64,000 nucleotides of DNA from the NCBI GenBank assembly GCA_039707465.1, contig CM077648.1, forward strand, positions 75,141,119 to 75,205,118. The letters run 5' to 3'. The stretch's first letter is position 1. The number at the start of each line of letters is the position of its first letter. This DNA comes from Rhabdophis nuchalis (lineage: Eukaryota; Chordata; Lepidosauria; Squamata; Natricidae). The notes below the pieces were generated by a model that made no database searches, was not told where the DNA came from, and saw only the letters and a program-made list of their open reading frames with translations. A program made the translations under genes and the position numbers. Positions 1-11,160 of this stretch are shown one piece after another.

Positions 1-275
1 ACTGTTAGGCAAATGCTTTACCACTTGAGCCACCAGGTTCTCTTCCTGCTCTGCTGAGACAGGAGGATAGGTTCCACAGCAAAGTATATACTTATCCTCC
101 TGTCTCAGCTGAGCAGGAAGAGAACCTGGTGGCTTAAGTGGTAATGCATTTGCCTAACAGTTAATACAGCCCCGGTTCGAATCCCAGTAAGGGTATGGCT
201 AGCTGATGAGAGCTAAAAAGCTCGAAATAGATCTATACTAGTCTCCCTGACTTATTTATTGATCAGCTCAAAAAC
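1..275 (+). repeat. tRNA-derived SINE with foldback head
   Basis: Bases 94-163 are nearly the exact reverse complement of 1-69, giving two arms of about 70 bp around a 24-base loop. The right arm runs into a tRNA-like pol III promoter, with an A-box-like stretch at 130-141 and a perfect B box GGTTCGAATCC at 174-184. A non-tRNA body follows to about 275, then an AC/AT microsatellite (280-310). I do not recognise the family. The left arm is an inverted copy of the SINE 5' end. Confidence 0.7.
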
Positions 276-277
276 GT

Positions 278-312
278 AACACACACACACATACACACAC
301 AGATATATATTT
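278..312 (+). repeat. AC/AT dinucleotide microsatellite
   Basis: A short run of AC units passes into AT units between the SINE and the L2 element. Confidence 0.85.
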
Positions 313-324
313 AGCAGTATGTTG

Positions 325-2522
325 GGGCATGATGAGGAACCACTTCAAGAGGGGCATCCTCTTTTCATCTGTGAAAGAGCTACACAAACATATCAACAAA
401 TGTGGGAGAAGAAACGCCACAAGAGACGCCTAGAGAGCAGATGGAGATCCTCTCGCTCCGAAGCCGACCGAACACTAGTGAGAACCCATATTAGGACTTA
501 CTTAGTGGCGATAAAGGTGGCCAAACGTGAGTATTGTGCCACCCTAATTGCATCTACAGACAACCGCCCTGCCACCCTGTTTGGGGTAACCCGCTCCCTC
601 CTTCACCAGAGGCCGCGGGAAGCCCCTCTGCAGGAATGAGCAGAGGAATTTGGGATTTATCTGCAGGATAAAATCACTCGGATTCGGGATGAGTTACCCT
701 CCATCGAGAGTGGTCCGGTCGGACTTTCCGAGGCTGGTCTTGAGGCACCATTCTGGGAAGAGTTTGACTTTGTTACTACCGAGGATATGGACAGGTTGTC
801 AAAGAGACTTAAGGCTACCACATGTTTATTGGACCCGTGTCCCTCCTGGCTTGTACTGGCATCCTGGGAGACGACACGAGGCTGACTCCAGGAAATTGTG
901 AACACCTCTTTGAGGTGAAGGGTCCTTGCCTGCCGTCTTGAAAGAGGTGGTAGTGAGGCCCCTCCTCAAGAAGCCCTCCCTGGACCCAGCATTATTGGAG
1001 AACTATCGTCCGGTCTCCAACCTCCACTTCCTAGCGAAGGTTGTTGAGAGTGTGGTGGCCCAACAGTTTCCGCGACACCTGGAGGAAATTGATTATCTAG
1101 ACCCGCGCCAGTCCGGCTTCCGACCCGGTCACAGCACCGAGACGGCATTGGTCGTGTTGGTTGATGATCTCTGGAGGGCTCGGGATAGAGGATGTTCCTC
1201 TATCCTAGTCCTGTTAGACCTCTCAGCGGCTTTTGATACCATCGACCATGGTATCCTATTGCACCGACTGGGGGGGTTGGGGCTGGGAGGCACCGTTTTA
1301 CGGTGGTTCTCGTCCTACCCCTCTGGTCGGTCACAATATGTGTTGACAGGAGGGCAGAGGTCGACCTCGAGACCCCTCTTATGCGGGGTTCCTCAGGGGT
1401 CGGTCCTCTCGCCCCTCCTGTTCAACACATATATGAAGCCGCTGGGCGAGATTATCTGTGGTTTTGGGGTGGGATATCATCTGTACGCCGATGACACCCA
1501 GTTGTACATATCCACCCCAGACCACCCCAACGATGCCACCGAGGTGCTGTCCCAGTGTTTGGAGGCCGTACGGATCTGGATGGGTAGTAACAAACTCAGG
1601 CTCAACCCGTCCAAGACTGAGTGGCTGTGGTTTCCGGCACCCCGGTTCAGCTAGATTACTCCAACTCTGGCCATTGGGGGTGAAACACTGGCCCCCGTGG
1701 AGAGGGCGCGCAATTTGGGTGTCCTCCTGGATTCCCAGCTGTCTATGGAGGACCATGTGGCAGCCGTGGCCAGGGGGACGTTTCATCAGGTACGCCTGAT
1801 GCACCAATTGCGCCCCTTACTGGACCGGGCTGCCCTTCGCATAGTCACTCAAGCACTCGTGACATCCCGACTTGACTACTGCAATGCTCTCTACATGGGA
1901 CTTCCCTTGAGGTGCACTCGAAAGCTACAGTTAGTCCAGAATGCAGCTGCGCAGGTGATTACTGGAGCTCCGAGATACTCCCATGTAACACCGATCCTGC
2001 GCGAGCTGCACTGGCTTCCTGTGGTCTTTCGGGTGCGCTTCAAGGTTCTGACGACCATCTTTAAAGCGCTCCATGGCTTGGGCCTTAGTTATATGCGAGA
2101 CCGTCTCCTGCCCCATACATCCCTATGGCCGATCCGCTCCCACAGAGAGGGCCTTCTCAGGGTGCTGTCAGCCGGGCAATGCCGACTGGCGACATCTAGG
2201 GGAAGAGCCTTCTCTGTGGCAGGCTCTGCCCTTTGGAGCGACCTTCCCCCTGAACTTCGCACCATCTCGGACCTCCGCCTCTTCCGCCAGTGTCTAAAGA
2301 CACACCTCTTTCAGCAAGCCGGCCTAGCCTAACCTCCCGTTAGGGCTATTTTAAATTGGGGATTTTAATTTGGATTTTAGTATAGGACTGTTACGTAATT
2401 TAATATGTTTTTAAATTCTGTATATTATTGTTTTATATGTTTTTAAATTCCTGTGCACCGCCCTGGGTCCTTCGTGGAGAAGGGTGGGATGTAAATTTAA
2501 TAAAAATTAAAATAAATAAATT
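325..2522 (+). mobile_element. L2-clade LINE, 5'-truncated (copy A)
   Basis: This is the longest L2 copy in the window. It starts in the linker between endonuclease and reverse transcriptase (RT), contains the RT and C-terminal region, and ends with a 3' UTR holding the GCACCGCCCTGGGTCC motif and an A-rich AATAAA tail. The motifs [23 protein letters not shown] and YADD (1484-1495) are typical of the L2 (Maui-like) clade. With the copy at 32009-32514 it belongs to a subfamily distinct from those at 25100, 29124 and 61768. Confidence 0.9.
326..2332 (+). pseudogene. L2 LINE ORF2 remnant (reverse transcriptase)
   Basis: The coding region is broken in only a few places. The first part is open to a TGA at 637-639, and homology continues in the same frame beyond it. 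A further in-frame stop and an apparent one-base insertion near 905-925 shift reading to the frame open from 926. One TAG at 1652-1654, where related copies have Gln, interrupts that frame, which then stays open to 2332. RT motif A (DLSAAFD), GVPQGS and YADD are intact, so the copy is fairly young but cannot make a full protein. There is no endonuclease domain because of 5' truncation. Confidence 0.88.
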
Positions 2523-3764
2523 GGAATTTTTTGAAAGATAATCATTTGTAAGACAAATGCGATTACCATAATCAATAATTGTTGAACAATTAAAATTGGA
2601 AATCTATCAGTTACTATCCTGAAGAATTGAGAATACTGTCTTCAGTGACCTAGCATCAATATAAAGAGCTTGGAAATAACTTCAAGATTTAAGTTGGAAA
2701 GAATGCATCTGCCAGGAAGCCCAGTGCCATTTAGAGAATCTGTGTGAAAATTCTAGAACCGAGAGCCGAGTTCCTAATGCTATACAGTACATGTTTTAAT
2801 TTATATTCTCAAAGGTTACAGGTAGCTGAAAGAAGAAAGCAACTCCTCACCTCCTACAACATTTCAGAGAAAACAAATGGCTACAGATGCATAGCAAAGT
2901 TAACCAGAATAATAAACAGATACTTAGCATTTATATAGTGCTTTAAAGTGCATAAAACGTTTTGCAGATGTGGCCATTAATTTTTACACTAGACAATATA
3001 AGCATGCCAATTCTTAAGAAGGGCTGAAAAAATATTGATTTGTTTAAAGCAAGCAAATGCATCTATGATGGGTGAAGCATTTAAATGAGAATCTTTGTTA
3101 GCCTGCCCAGTTGACACCTTAAAATGTGGACCACCAAACAGCCCCTCCATCCTCTCATTCATATTGGTGACATCAGTGAACTGGTAGTTATCCATGGCAT
3201 AAAGTAGTTGTCTGCAGAAAAAAGTTTCAGAGATATGCAAAAGCTGGTATGCAGTCTGAATTCCAGCTCCTGGGCAGTACAATCCCAACCAAGAGCCAAA
3301 ACAAATCTGGATTCATATGTTTCTTGATATTCCATCCTTCCAGGTAAATCCTGGAATCTTACCTGTTTGATTCCATTCATCTCTTACAGTCTATGGATTC
3401 TGGTTAGGACTTCTATCATATCTCCTCTTGGGCTGGGATAAAATTATTAAAAATGGGTATAACTCTGCCATGGTAGTGAACTATTACCTCCCTCATTAAA
3501 ATATTTATCACTCTTCAAGTCCAGCGTTCTGTTGCCTCTTGGCAATTTGAACAAGCAACGAGGGGCAAGAATCTAGCCCAAAGATGGCTGAATTCATACT
3601 CTTGAGAAACCTCTCCGCTTTCTCAAATTCCACAGGCTCAAAATAATTCCAGATATCTCTACAAGTCCCTCAGTCATCTCATTCCATATTGCCACAGGAG
3701 AGCAGGTTGTGAAAAATACCAGCAGTATGCAAAACCTATCTAGAATGATAAGCATACTCATCAA
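2523..3764. other. Intronic spacer, no gene recognised
   Basis: AT-rich sequence with only short ORFs lacking recognisable domains. A stretch at 2925-2975 vaguely resembles old SINE or LINE tails but is too diverged to assign. Confidence 0.5.
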
Positions 3765-4524
3765 ATAATAATAATAATCTTTATTGTCATTGTAATAAAA
3801 TTACAATGAAATTAGTTTGAGCGCTGTGCTAACATTTGCATCAGGTGGAATATAGACAGCAGTGATAACTATAACAGAAATCTCTCTAGGTAAATAAGAT
3901 GGCCGACAAATGACAGTTGAGAATTCCACGTCTGCAGAACAGTGTGTATAAGCAACTCTACTGTTAGTACACCAGTTATTATGTGTGTAAATACACAGTC
4001 CTCCACCTTTGCTTTTACCAGAGTTGTTGTTTCTGTCAAAGCGGTGTGTGGTGCAGTTAGTTAGCTCCACAGACGCATCCGGTACAAGTGGATGAAGCCA
4101 GGTCTCTGTGATGATCATCACACAGCAGTCACGAATGAGCTTATTCGCTGCCATCCATAGCTCTAGTTCATCGGTTTTGTGGACAAAGGATCTAGAGTTG
4201 GTTAGGAAAATGCTTGGTAATGCTGGTCTGTGAGGCTGCTTCCATAATCGAACTAGCAAACCTGCTCTGCATCCCCACTTCTGCTTCGGCTCTCTTCGCT
4301 GCCTCCTAGGCCAAACAACGATCCATGGAGAGCCTGGCAGTCTTACTACGTCACTCGGTATATTATGAGACTGCTGGAAGTCGCTGGTAATATCGAGTTG
4401 ACTAGAAGATCCAATCTTTAATAATAACTTAATAACTCCCTGCGGGTATAGACTAGTTTTTGCCTAACTCTACTGTGACACCAGGAGCTCAAAGCAGCAG
4501 CACCTAAGCGCGCCACCATCTTGA
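3765..4524 (-). mobile_element. LINE deletion derivative: 5' UTR, partial endonuclease, 3' tail
   Basis: Read on the minus strand, the element begins near 4524 with an AAGATGGTGGCGCGC-like GC-rich leader. It continues into a partial apurinic endonuclease ORF, then passes abruptly near 3830 into a 3' tail (TTACAATGACAATAAAGATT) and ATT repeats. The rest of the endonuclease and the whole RT are missing. A tail of the same type occurs alone at 35127-35190. Confidence 0.75.
3801..4259 (-). pseudogene. LINE AP-endonuclease N-terminal fragment (152 codons)
   Basis: The translation shows the exonuclease-endonuclease-phosphatase fold signatures of non-LTR retrotransposons: a TNSRS segment with the metal-binding Asn near residue 21, and ITETWLHP with the catalytic Glu near residue 52. 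Further on are a GGGLCIYTHNNW segment and ITAVYIPPDAN. The frame is open for 152 codons without a stop but lacks the C-terminal catalytic Asp and His motifs. Its last residues come from the joined 3' tail. The LINE clade is uncertain. Confidence 0.8.
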
Positions 4525-4699
4525 ATGATGATGTTGACGCTGAGGTATATACTCATATCCAGTTACCTGCAACGCAAGATATCTAGTAACTAATAAATCT
4601 CTCAGATAATCATTAACATGCCATTCATCACCACATCCATCTTTTATTTTTGTGAGTAATATCCCCCTCTCTCTATTTTTAGGTTTGACATCTGTTGCA

Positions 4700-4886
4700 G
4701 CATTTTTAATTAGAGGGATTTTAATACGTGGTTTTAGCACAGGGTTCTTAAGTTTAATTGTTGGTTTTAGGATGTTATGTATTTGTATTTTTATATGGTG
4801 TTTTTAATTTCCTGTGCGCCGCCCTGGGTCCTTTTGTAGGAGATAGGTGCGGGATATAAATCAAATAAAACTAAACTAAACTAAAC
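4700..4886 (+). mobile_element. L2 LINE 3' UTR fragment
   Basis: Contains the L2 3' signature TGCGCCGCCCTGGGTCC followed by a GGATATAAAT stretch and an AAACT tandem tail. Confidence 0.8.
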
Positions 4887-6296
4887 CCAGAACCTAGTCA
4901 GGCAAATTCCCAACAATCCGCCCATTCATCCTAGCCCAATAAAGTGGAGCAGAGTTCTAAATAAACATGTTGAGGATTGTAGTATTTGTCATCTGACGAA
5001 TAAGCTGACTCACAGTCATAACTAAAAGAAAAATGTAGAAAAGGCAGAATAGAGGCATTCTAAACCATAGATTGTGTCATGTTTGCAAGACATATTATTG
5101 CCATGTGAAATGCCAAGGACTGTCATCGTATGCTGGATAAAGTCCACATTTTATTTTATCATCCTTTTATTTCTGGAAGCAGCATTTTCTACTTTCCCCC
5201 TTAGCTAAACAGAGGATGGAGAGAGCATGCCCTCCCTTCTGCTGAATGTAGATAATGCTACAAAAATATCAGAAAAAATATTCCCTGCATGGCAAGTATT
5301 TATTACTTCTTTATTACTGCAATTTAATTTCATGCCTTCTATCTGAGTGCTTTTAAGATGGCCAACAGTATTGCCAGAATAGTTAGTTATAAATAAAATC
5401 AATGAACAGTAACACAGAGCTGAAAATAAAACACAATCAGTTGACAAATATGCGGGGAAGGGAAAGCTGAAGCTGTATAGGGTTTTAAACACTTGTGGGA
5501 GTAGTGGAAAAATTCCTTTGTGACTTTATAGATTAATTCTATATCAACATCTTGTAATGTTGCTTCACCATTGGCACTTCTGATGGTTATGAAAAGAATA
5601 ATTGGGCAGCTGTTCATTTGCTTAAACAGTTTTCAGATACGCAAGGGTGTCTTGCCTTTTTGACTGCTCATGATCAAAGCTTTTGTTTTGGTTTGGTTTT
5701 TTTTGCTGCAGCTGTATACTTAGTTAAAAAAAAATAGCTTCATTGCTAAGAGCCAAAAACACCAGATATAAACATGCCTGCAAACTCTGTTCAGCCAAGC
5801 TGGCCCTACTGTTAGGCAGAGTGAAGTTGCTCTCTAGGCAACTGATTCTGTGTCCCATGATTGGGCAGCAAATTGTCCTTTATATTTTTATACTAAATCA
5901 ACTGTGCAGTCAAGGTTGGACCTCAGAACTAAAACCCCAGATGATGCGGTCCAGATGGTATCTCAATGACCTAGTGGTGGTAGGGAACAGATGATGGGGA
6001 AACAGCAAAATGGCAACACATTAGCCAGGTTGATTCTGGTTGGTCCAGTGTTCTTTCTCTCTTCTCATTTAAAACCTACCTGATAATGTAAGGCTAGTCT
6101 GACATGTTCAGAGTTACGAATGCGTTTTTGTTTTGTTTGGAAAATTGTGGTGTCTACTTTGATAGCAAATTAATGTTCGTTCCCATATGTTTATCTACTT
6201 GAATTAGTTGGATTGTAGTAACACAGAAGCAGTTGTAAAGCATGGAAGAGGAGAAATATTATTTAAGGATACACCTTCAGGGCATTCAGTCTAAGG
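4887..6296. other. Intronic spacer, no gene recognised
   Basis: AT-rich sequence. Short ORFs on both strands show no family motifs. I see no assignable repeat. Confidence 0.5.
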
Positions 6297-7014
6297 CAGT
6301 GATGGCTAACCTTTTTTGGCTCTGGTGCCGAAAGAGCACGTACGCGATAGTCCACATGCCCACACCCATAATTCAACTCCCCCACATTCCCCCTGCACAT
6401 GTGTGCACGATCCCATTGCCCCTCCCATGCATGTGCACATGAACCTCCCAGACTTTCTGAAGCCTGGGGAGGGAAAAATGACCTCCTCCAGAAGCCAAAA
6501 ACGGCCCATTTCCGAACTTCTGGTAGGCCCATTTTTTCCCTTCCCCAGGCTTTGGAGGCTTTCCTGAAGCCTGGGATGGGTAAAAAACGGCCTCCCCCAG
6601 CCCCCCGAGGCTGGAAATGGGCCATTTCTGGATTCTGGAGGGCTGCCAGTGGAGGCCGTTTTCGCCTTCCCCAGGCTTCAGGAAAATCTCCAAAGCCTGG
6701 GGAGGGTGAAAAACGGGCCTACCAGACCAACCAGAAGTTTGGAAACAGGCTGTTTCTGGCTTCCAGAGGGCCTACGGTTTCTCAACTTCTGGTAGACCCA
6801 TTTTTTGCCCTCCCCAGGTTTCGGAGGCTTTCCTGAAGCCTGGGGAGGGCAAAAACGGCCTTCCTTGGACCTCCGGAGAACCTTCAAAGGCCAAAATTCA
6901 GCTGGATGGGGTTCACATGCTCACTGAAGCTGACCTAGGGCAACGGCTTGTGTGCCCTCAGAGATGGCTCTGTGTGCTACCTGTGGCACAGGCGCCATAG
7001 GTTCGCCATCACGG
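6297..7014. mobile_element. hAT nonautonomous element, 718 bp
   Basis: The left terminus CAGTGATGGCTAACC pairs with the right terminus GGTTCGCCATCACGG. Both are flanked by the 8-bp duplication gtctaagg (6289-6296, 7015-7022). The interior is built of repeated and inverted units around CTTCCCCAGGCTT / CCTGGGGAGGG. These create spurious proline-rich ORFs on both strands. Confidence 0.88.
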
Positions 7015-7475
7015 GTCTAAGGCATAAAGCAAAGATTTGCAAAATCATATAGCATTCCCTAAAACAGCAAAGCTTTTAGAAGCTTTCTTCTAAAATTTAT
7101 TACAAAATAATGAATTTAAATTTTTCAGAAGGGGAAAATAGTCAGATGAATGACTTTATATGAAGAGTAATTCTAATTAAGATACATTTTTCATTCTGGT
7201 CTTATCCTCTTTCCCACACCCTGCCATTTAAAGGCCAGGAACAGAATTTGGCACAGAAAACCTTGAATAACTCTGGTCTAAAATTAGTTGACTATATGAT
7301 TGTTACTATTTTAAATACTCATGGGATTTTCTGCCTCAAATCCTGAAATAACTTAGTCAGCCTTCCACTTCAGACTACAAGTGAGTTGAAGGATTTTTGC
7401 CTCAGAAAAATAGGAAGTGTAAAGATTGCATTCCCCCCTTTAAAATCAAGTATTCTATGTTAATAAAATCAAGTG
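7015..7475. other. Intronic spacer
   Basis: No gene or repeat recognised. Confidence 0.5.
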
Positions 7476-7620
7476 CAGGTAGTCCTTAACTTATGACTGT
7501 TAGTTTAATAATGGTTTTATATTATGACGGCCTTGGAAAAAGTTCTTTACAACTGGTATGCAAACTTACAAGAATCACACTATCTCTTTAGTCATGTGAT
7601 CATAATTTAGATTTACACCC

Positions 7621-9121
7621 CAGGGTTCTGAAGGAACTGGCAGACGAGATCTCAGAACCACTGAACTATATCTTTCAGAGATCCTGGAGCACTGGGGAAC
7701 TGCCAGAAGACTGGAAAAGAGCTGATGTGGTTCCCATCTTCAAAAAAGGAAAAAAAAAATAGATCCAGGAAACTATAGACCCATCAGCCTGACCTCAATA
7801 CCAGGAAAGATTCTGGAAAAGATAATTAAGCAACAAATAAGTGAACACCTAGAAGCAAACAAAGTAATAGCCAAAAGCCAACATGGGTTTGTCAAAAACA
7901 GATCATGCCAGACTAATCTAATTGCATTCTTTGACAAAGTGACAAAATTAATGGACCAGAGGAACGCTGTCGATATAATTTACTTGGACTTCAGTAAGGC
8001 ATTTGATAAAGTAGACCATAACCTACTATTAGATAAAGTAGAAAAATGTGGGTTAGACAGCATCACCACCAAATGGATTCGCAACTGGCTGACCAACCGC
8101 ACTCAATGTGTAGTCCTCAATGGAACTGCATCTACATGGAAGGAAGTATGCAGTGGAGTCCCCAAAGGCTCTGTTTTAGGCCCAGTACTCTTCAACATCT
8201 TCATCAATGATTTGGATGAGGGGATAAATGGGGAACTCATCAAATTTGCAGACGACAGGAATAGCCAACACTCCAGAAGATAGGCTTAAGATACAGAAAG
8301 ATCTTGACAAACTTGAACATTGGGCACTATCTAATAAAATGAAATTCAATTGTGAAAAAAGTAAGGTTCTACATTTAGGCAAAAAACCCCAAAATGCACA
8401 GGTACAGTATAGGTGGTACCTTGCTCAATAGTAGCAACTGTGAGAGGGATCTTGGAATCCTAGTGGACAACCATTTAAATATGAGCCAGCAGTGTGCAGC
8501 AGCTGCCAAAAAAGCCAACACAGTTCTAGGCTGCATAAACAGAGGGATAGAATCTAGACCACGTGAAGTGTTAATGCCACTGTATAGTGCCTTGGTAAGG
8601 CCACACTTGGAATACTGCATACAGTTTTGGTTGCCACGATGTAGAAAAGACGTGGAGACTCTGGAAAGAGTGCAGAGAAGAGCAACCAAGATGATTAGGG
8701 GACTGGAGACTAAAACATATGAAGAACGGTTGCAGGAGCTGGGTATGTCTAGTTTGATGAAGAGAAGGACCAGGGGAGACATGATAGCAGTGTTCCGATA
8801 TCTCAGAGGGCGCCACAAAGAAGAGGGAGTCAAATTATTCTCCAAGGCACCTGGGGGCAGGACAAGAAGCAATGGGTGGAAACTAATCAAGGAGAGAAGC
8901 AACTTAGAACTAAGGAGAAATTTCCTGACAGTCAGAGCAATTAACCTCTGGAACAGTTTGCCTCCAGCAGTTGTGAATGCCCCAACCCTGGAAGTCTTTA
9001 AAAAGATGTTAGATAGCCATTTGTCTGAAATGGTATAAGGTTCCTGCCCACGCAGGGGGTTGGACTAGAAGACCTACAAGGTCCCTTCCAACTCTGCTAT
9101 TGTATTGTATTGTATTGTATT
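7621..9121 (+). mobile_element. CR1-clade LINE, 5'-truncated
   Basis: RT and C-terminal coding remains are followed by the short CR1 3' UTR (ggttggactagaagacctac, ccttccaactctgc) and a terminal ATTGT tandem tail. It starts within the RT N-terminal region. Confidence 0.92.
7622..9038 (+). pseudogene. CR1 reverse transcriptase remnant
   Basis: In order: a segment [18 protein letters not shown], a frameshift in an A-run near 7750-7760, then the NYRPISL-like region, motif [25 protein letters not shown] and FADD. Just after FADD the codons for the usual TKLGG are missing, which changes frame near 8260. Another frameshift lies near 8395-8410. The last 214 codons (8394-9038) are open and match the CR1 C-terminus ([19 protein letters not shown]). 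At least three lesions make it inactive. Confidence 0.88.
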
Positions 9122-9420
9122 ATAGATACTTGGCAACTGACTTGCATTTACAACTTTTTGCACCATCTTGTGGTCATATGTTTTTAATTTTTACTTTTTT
9201 TGCCAGTTTTCAGCCAAAAAAAAAAGTCCATTAAGGAGCTGGGATCACTTAACAATTTGCTTAATGACTGTGGTAAACAGTTGTAAAATTGGTTCAGAGC
9301 ATGTGATGACTTGCTTTGTGACTGCCTCAATTTCAATGGATTCTGATCTGAATTGTATCATAAATCAAGCACTCTTGTATCATAAATCAAGCAATCAACA
9401 CTCTGGCTTGTAGTCTTATG

Positions 9421-9969
9421 CAGGCATTCCTTTGCATAGGTTTCACTGAATTTAGGATTTATTTTTGAGAAAATATTCATAACAAAGCTCTATTTGTTGG
9501 GCATTTCTCTTAAGAACCCTTATGAGGAAATGGGACTTCACAATGAAGGAATTAATTTGCAGTTATAAAATTGAAAATAACTTCATACATCAACTTTAGC
9601 TCATTTATATTGCACGAGTCAGTGCAACATAATTCTAATCAAGATCCATATTAAAACAATGCCCAACAGTTCAATGGAAGGCTTAGAGAAATCAAAATGT
9701 CAGTTTGCTTTGTTTTGAATTTTCATCAGCTCTTTTTTAGAAGTTTTAAAAGCTCAGGCAAGATTTTGTAATTCTTCAAGATGACCTAAATTAATAAGGA
9801 TCTTGAAAAGTTTTGTGTGTGTGTGGTGGAGTCAACAAGAACTGCTTTTAATGTAATGAAAATGGTATTCAGTCTGAAAAAATATGCAGAAATACAGGCA
9901 AAATGATTTGATTTTATGGCTGTTAAATCTTTGGATAATAGTCTGCCTGCCTGCCTCCCCCCCTCCCCC
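9421..9969. other. Intronic spacer
   Basis: No gene or repeat recognised. Confidence 0.5.
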
Positions 9970-10081
<112 letters not shown>

Positions 10082-10825
10082 AATTCCCAACATATCAAAT
10101 AGGGTGCTGTTTTCATTGCATAAATTAGGGAGATATATAGAAAGCAAAAACACTCAGATACAGAAGTTTAGAAATGTATAATGTGCACATTCTGGGTGTT
10201 TTGGGGTGATATTTTTTAAAAGGCTCTTATAATGAGCATTAACCAGCATGTCAACTTTCAGGCACAAAAATGTAATTGATTTTGATAGTCAGGCTAATAA
10301 AAGAATAATGCGAGCCTGACAAAGCATTTTAATGCTCATTATATCTGCTATGTTCTGGGGGAAAAACATCATCATCATTAAGAAATTGCAGAATTTGCAG
10401 TCAAAGTCCTCGGCTCACATTAAATCACTCATACTGAGAATGTGTGATCTTCCAAAGCAGGGAGAGAATGGTGAGAAAAAGCAAGGGGGGAAAACTGCTT
10501 TTAGAAATAGCCTGGCAACTATGTAATCTTCAAGAGTAACAGATATAATTAAGAAAGTAAATCAGTCCCAAAGCATTTGCTTTAATTTGTATGTTGATCT
10601 AATTTTCTTCCTTAATGATACATATAGTCTATTGAAATTGGACTAAAAAGGAAGTCTATATGGGAGGGAATACTGACCCTCTTAATGCAGCAGGACTGAG
10701 TTATAGCTATAAGCTGTTTGAAAAGTCTTCGCTGATTAAAAAAAGGTTTCCTGGAAAAAAATATTTTTAACCCACAGTTCAGACAGGCAACAAATGAAGT
10801 ATAAGATCACAAATTCATAAAAATG
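10082..10825. other. Intronic spacer
   Basis: No gene or repeat recognised. Short ORFs lack family motifs. Confidence 0.5.
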
Positions 10826-11160
10826 CCATTTACTCCTGGATGACTTTGGGCTGGACAATTTCTCAGTATAACCTCCACACAGGGTTACTGTTGTAAAGAA
10901 AAATTAGAGGAGTGAGTATTATATTAGAAGTCTTTCCTTTCCCACAGCTCCCCTTTAAATACCTTTTGTGGCCCTGGACCCCCAAGACTGAACTCAAGAT
11001 TTAAATCGTAACATTTCTTCAAACTTTGCAGACCCTCTGGGATGACATGGAACCCCCCCCAGGAGTCTCTGGATCACAGGTTGAGAACCACTGGTGCACA
11101 CCGTTTTGAGTTTTTGGAGGAAAGGCAGTATATAATTTTAATAAAAAATAAAATAAATTA
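10826..11160 (+). mobile_element. SINE body and L2-like tail split by a hAT-like fragment
   Basis: The segment ggatgactttgggctggac to about 10925 resembles the conserved body of a squamate tRNA SINE. At 11094-11160 a typical tail resumes (ccgttttgagtttttggagg, ggcagtatataat, A-rich). Between them, 10926-11093 ends in ggttgagaaccactg, the terminus of a MER5-like hAT element. Its left terminus and target duplication are not clear. Confidence 0.5.

Larger units (their letters stand above)
7476..9420. mobile_element. CAGGTAGTCC foldback element interrupted by CR1
   Basis: The left part (7476-7620) begins CAGGTAGTCCTTAACTTATGAC. After the CR1, text typical of the second half of the same repeat resumes at 9122 (cttggcaactgacttgc, catcttgtggtcatatg, ggatcacttaacaatttgc). 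The element resembles the copy at 40691-41049. Its right terminus is not clear. Confidence 0.65.

Noticed and set aside
130..184. A functional tRNA gene
   Set aside because: A and B boxes are present, but the acceptor stem is not closed and a SINE body follows.
6373..6836. Overlapping proline-rich ORFs on both strands
   Set aside because: They arise from repeated GC-rich units inside a hAT element with clear termini and target duplication.
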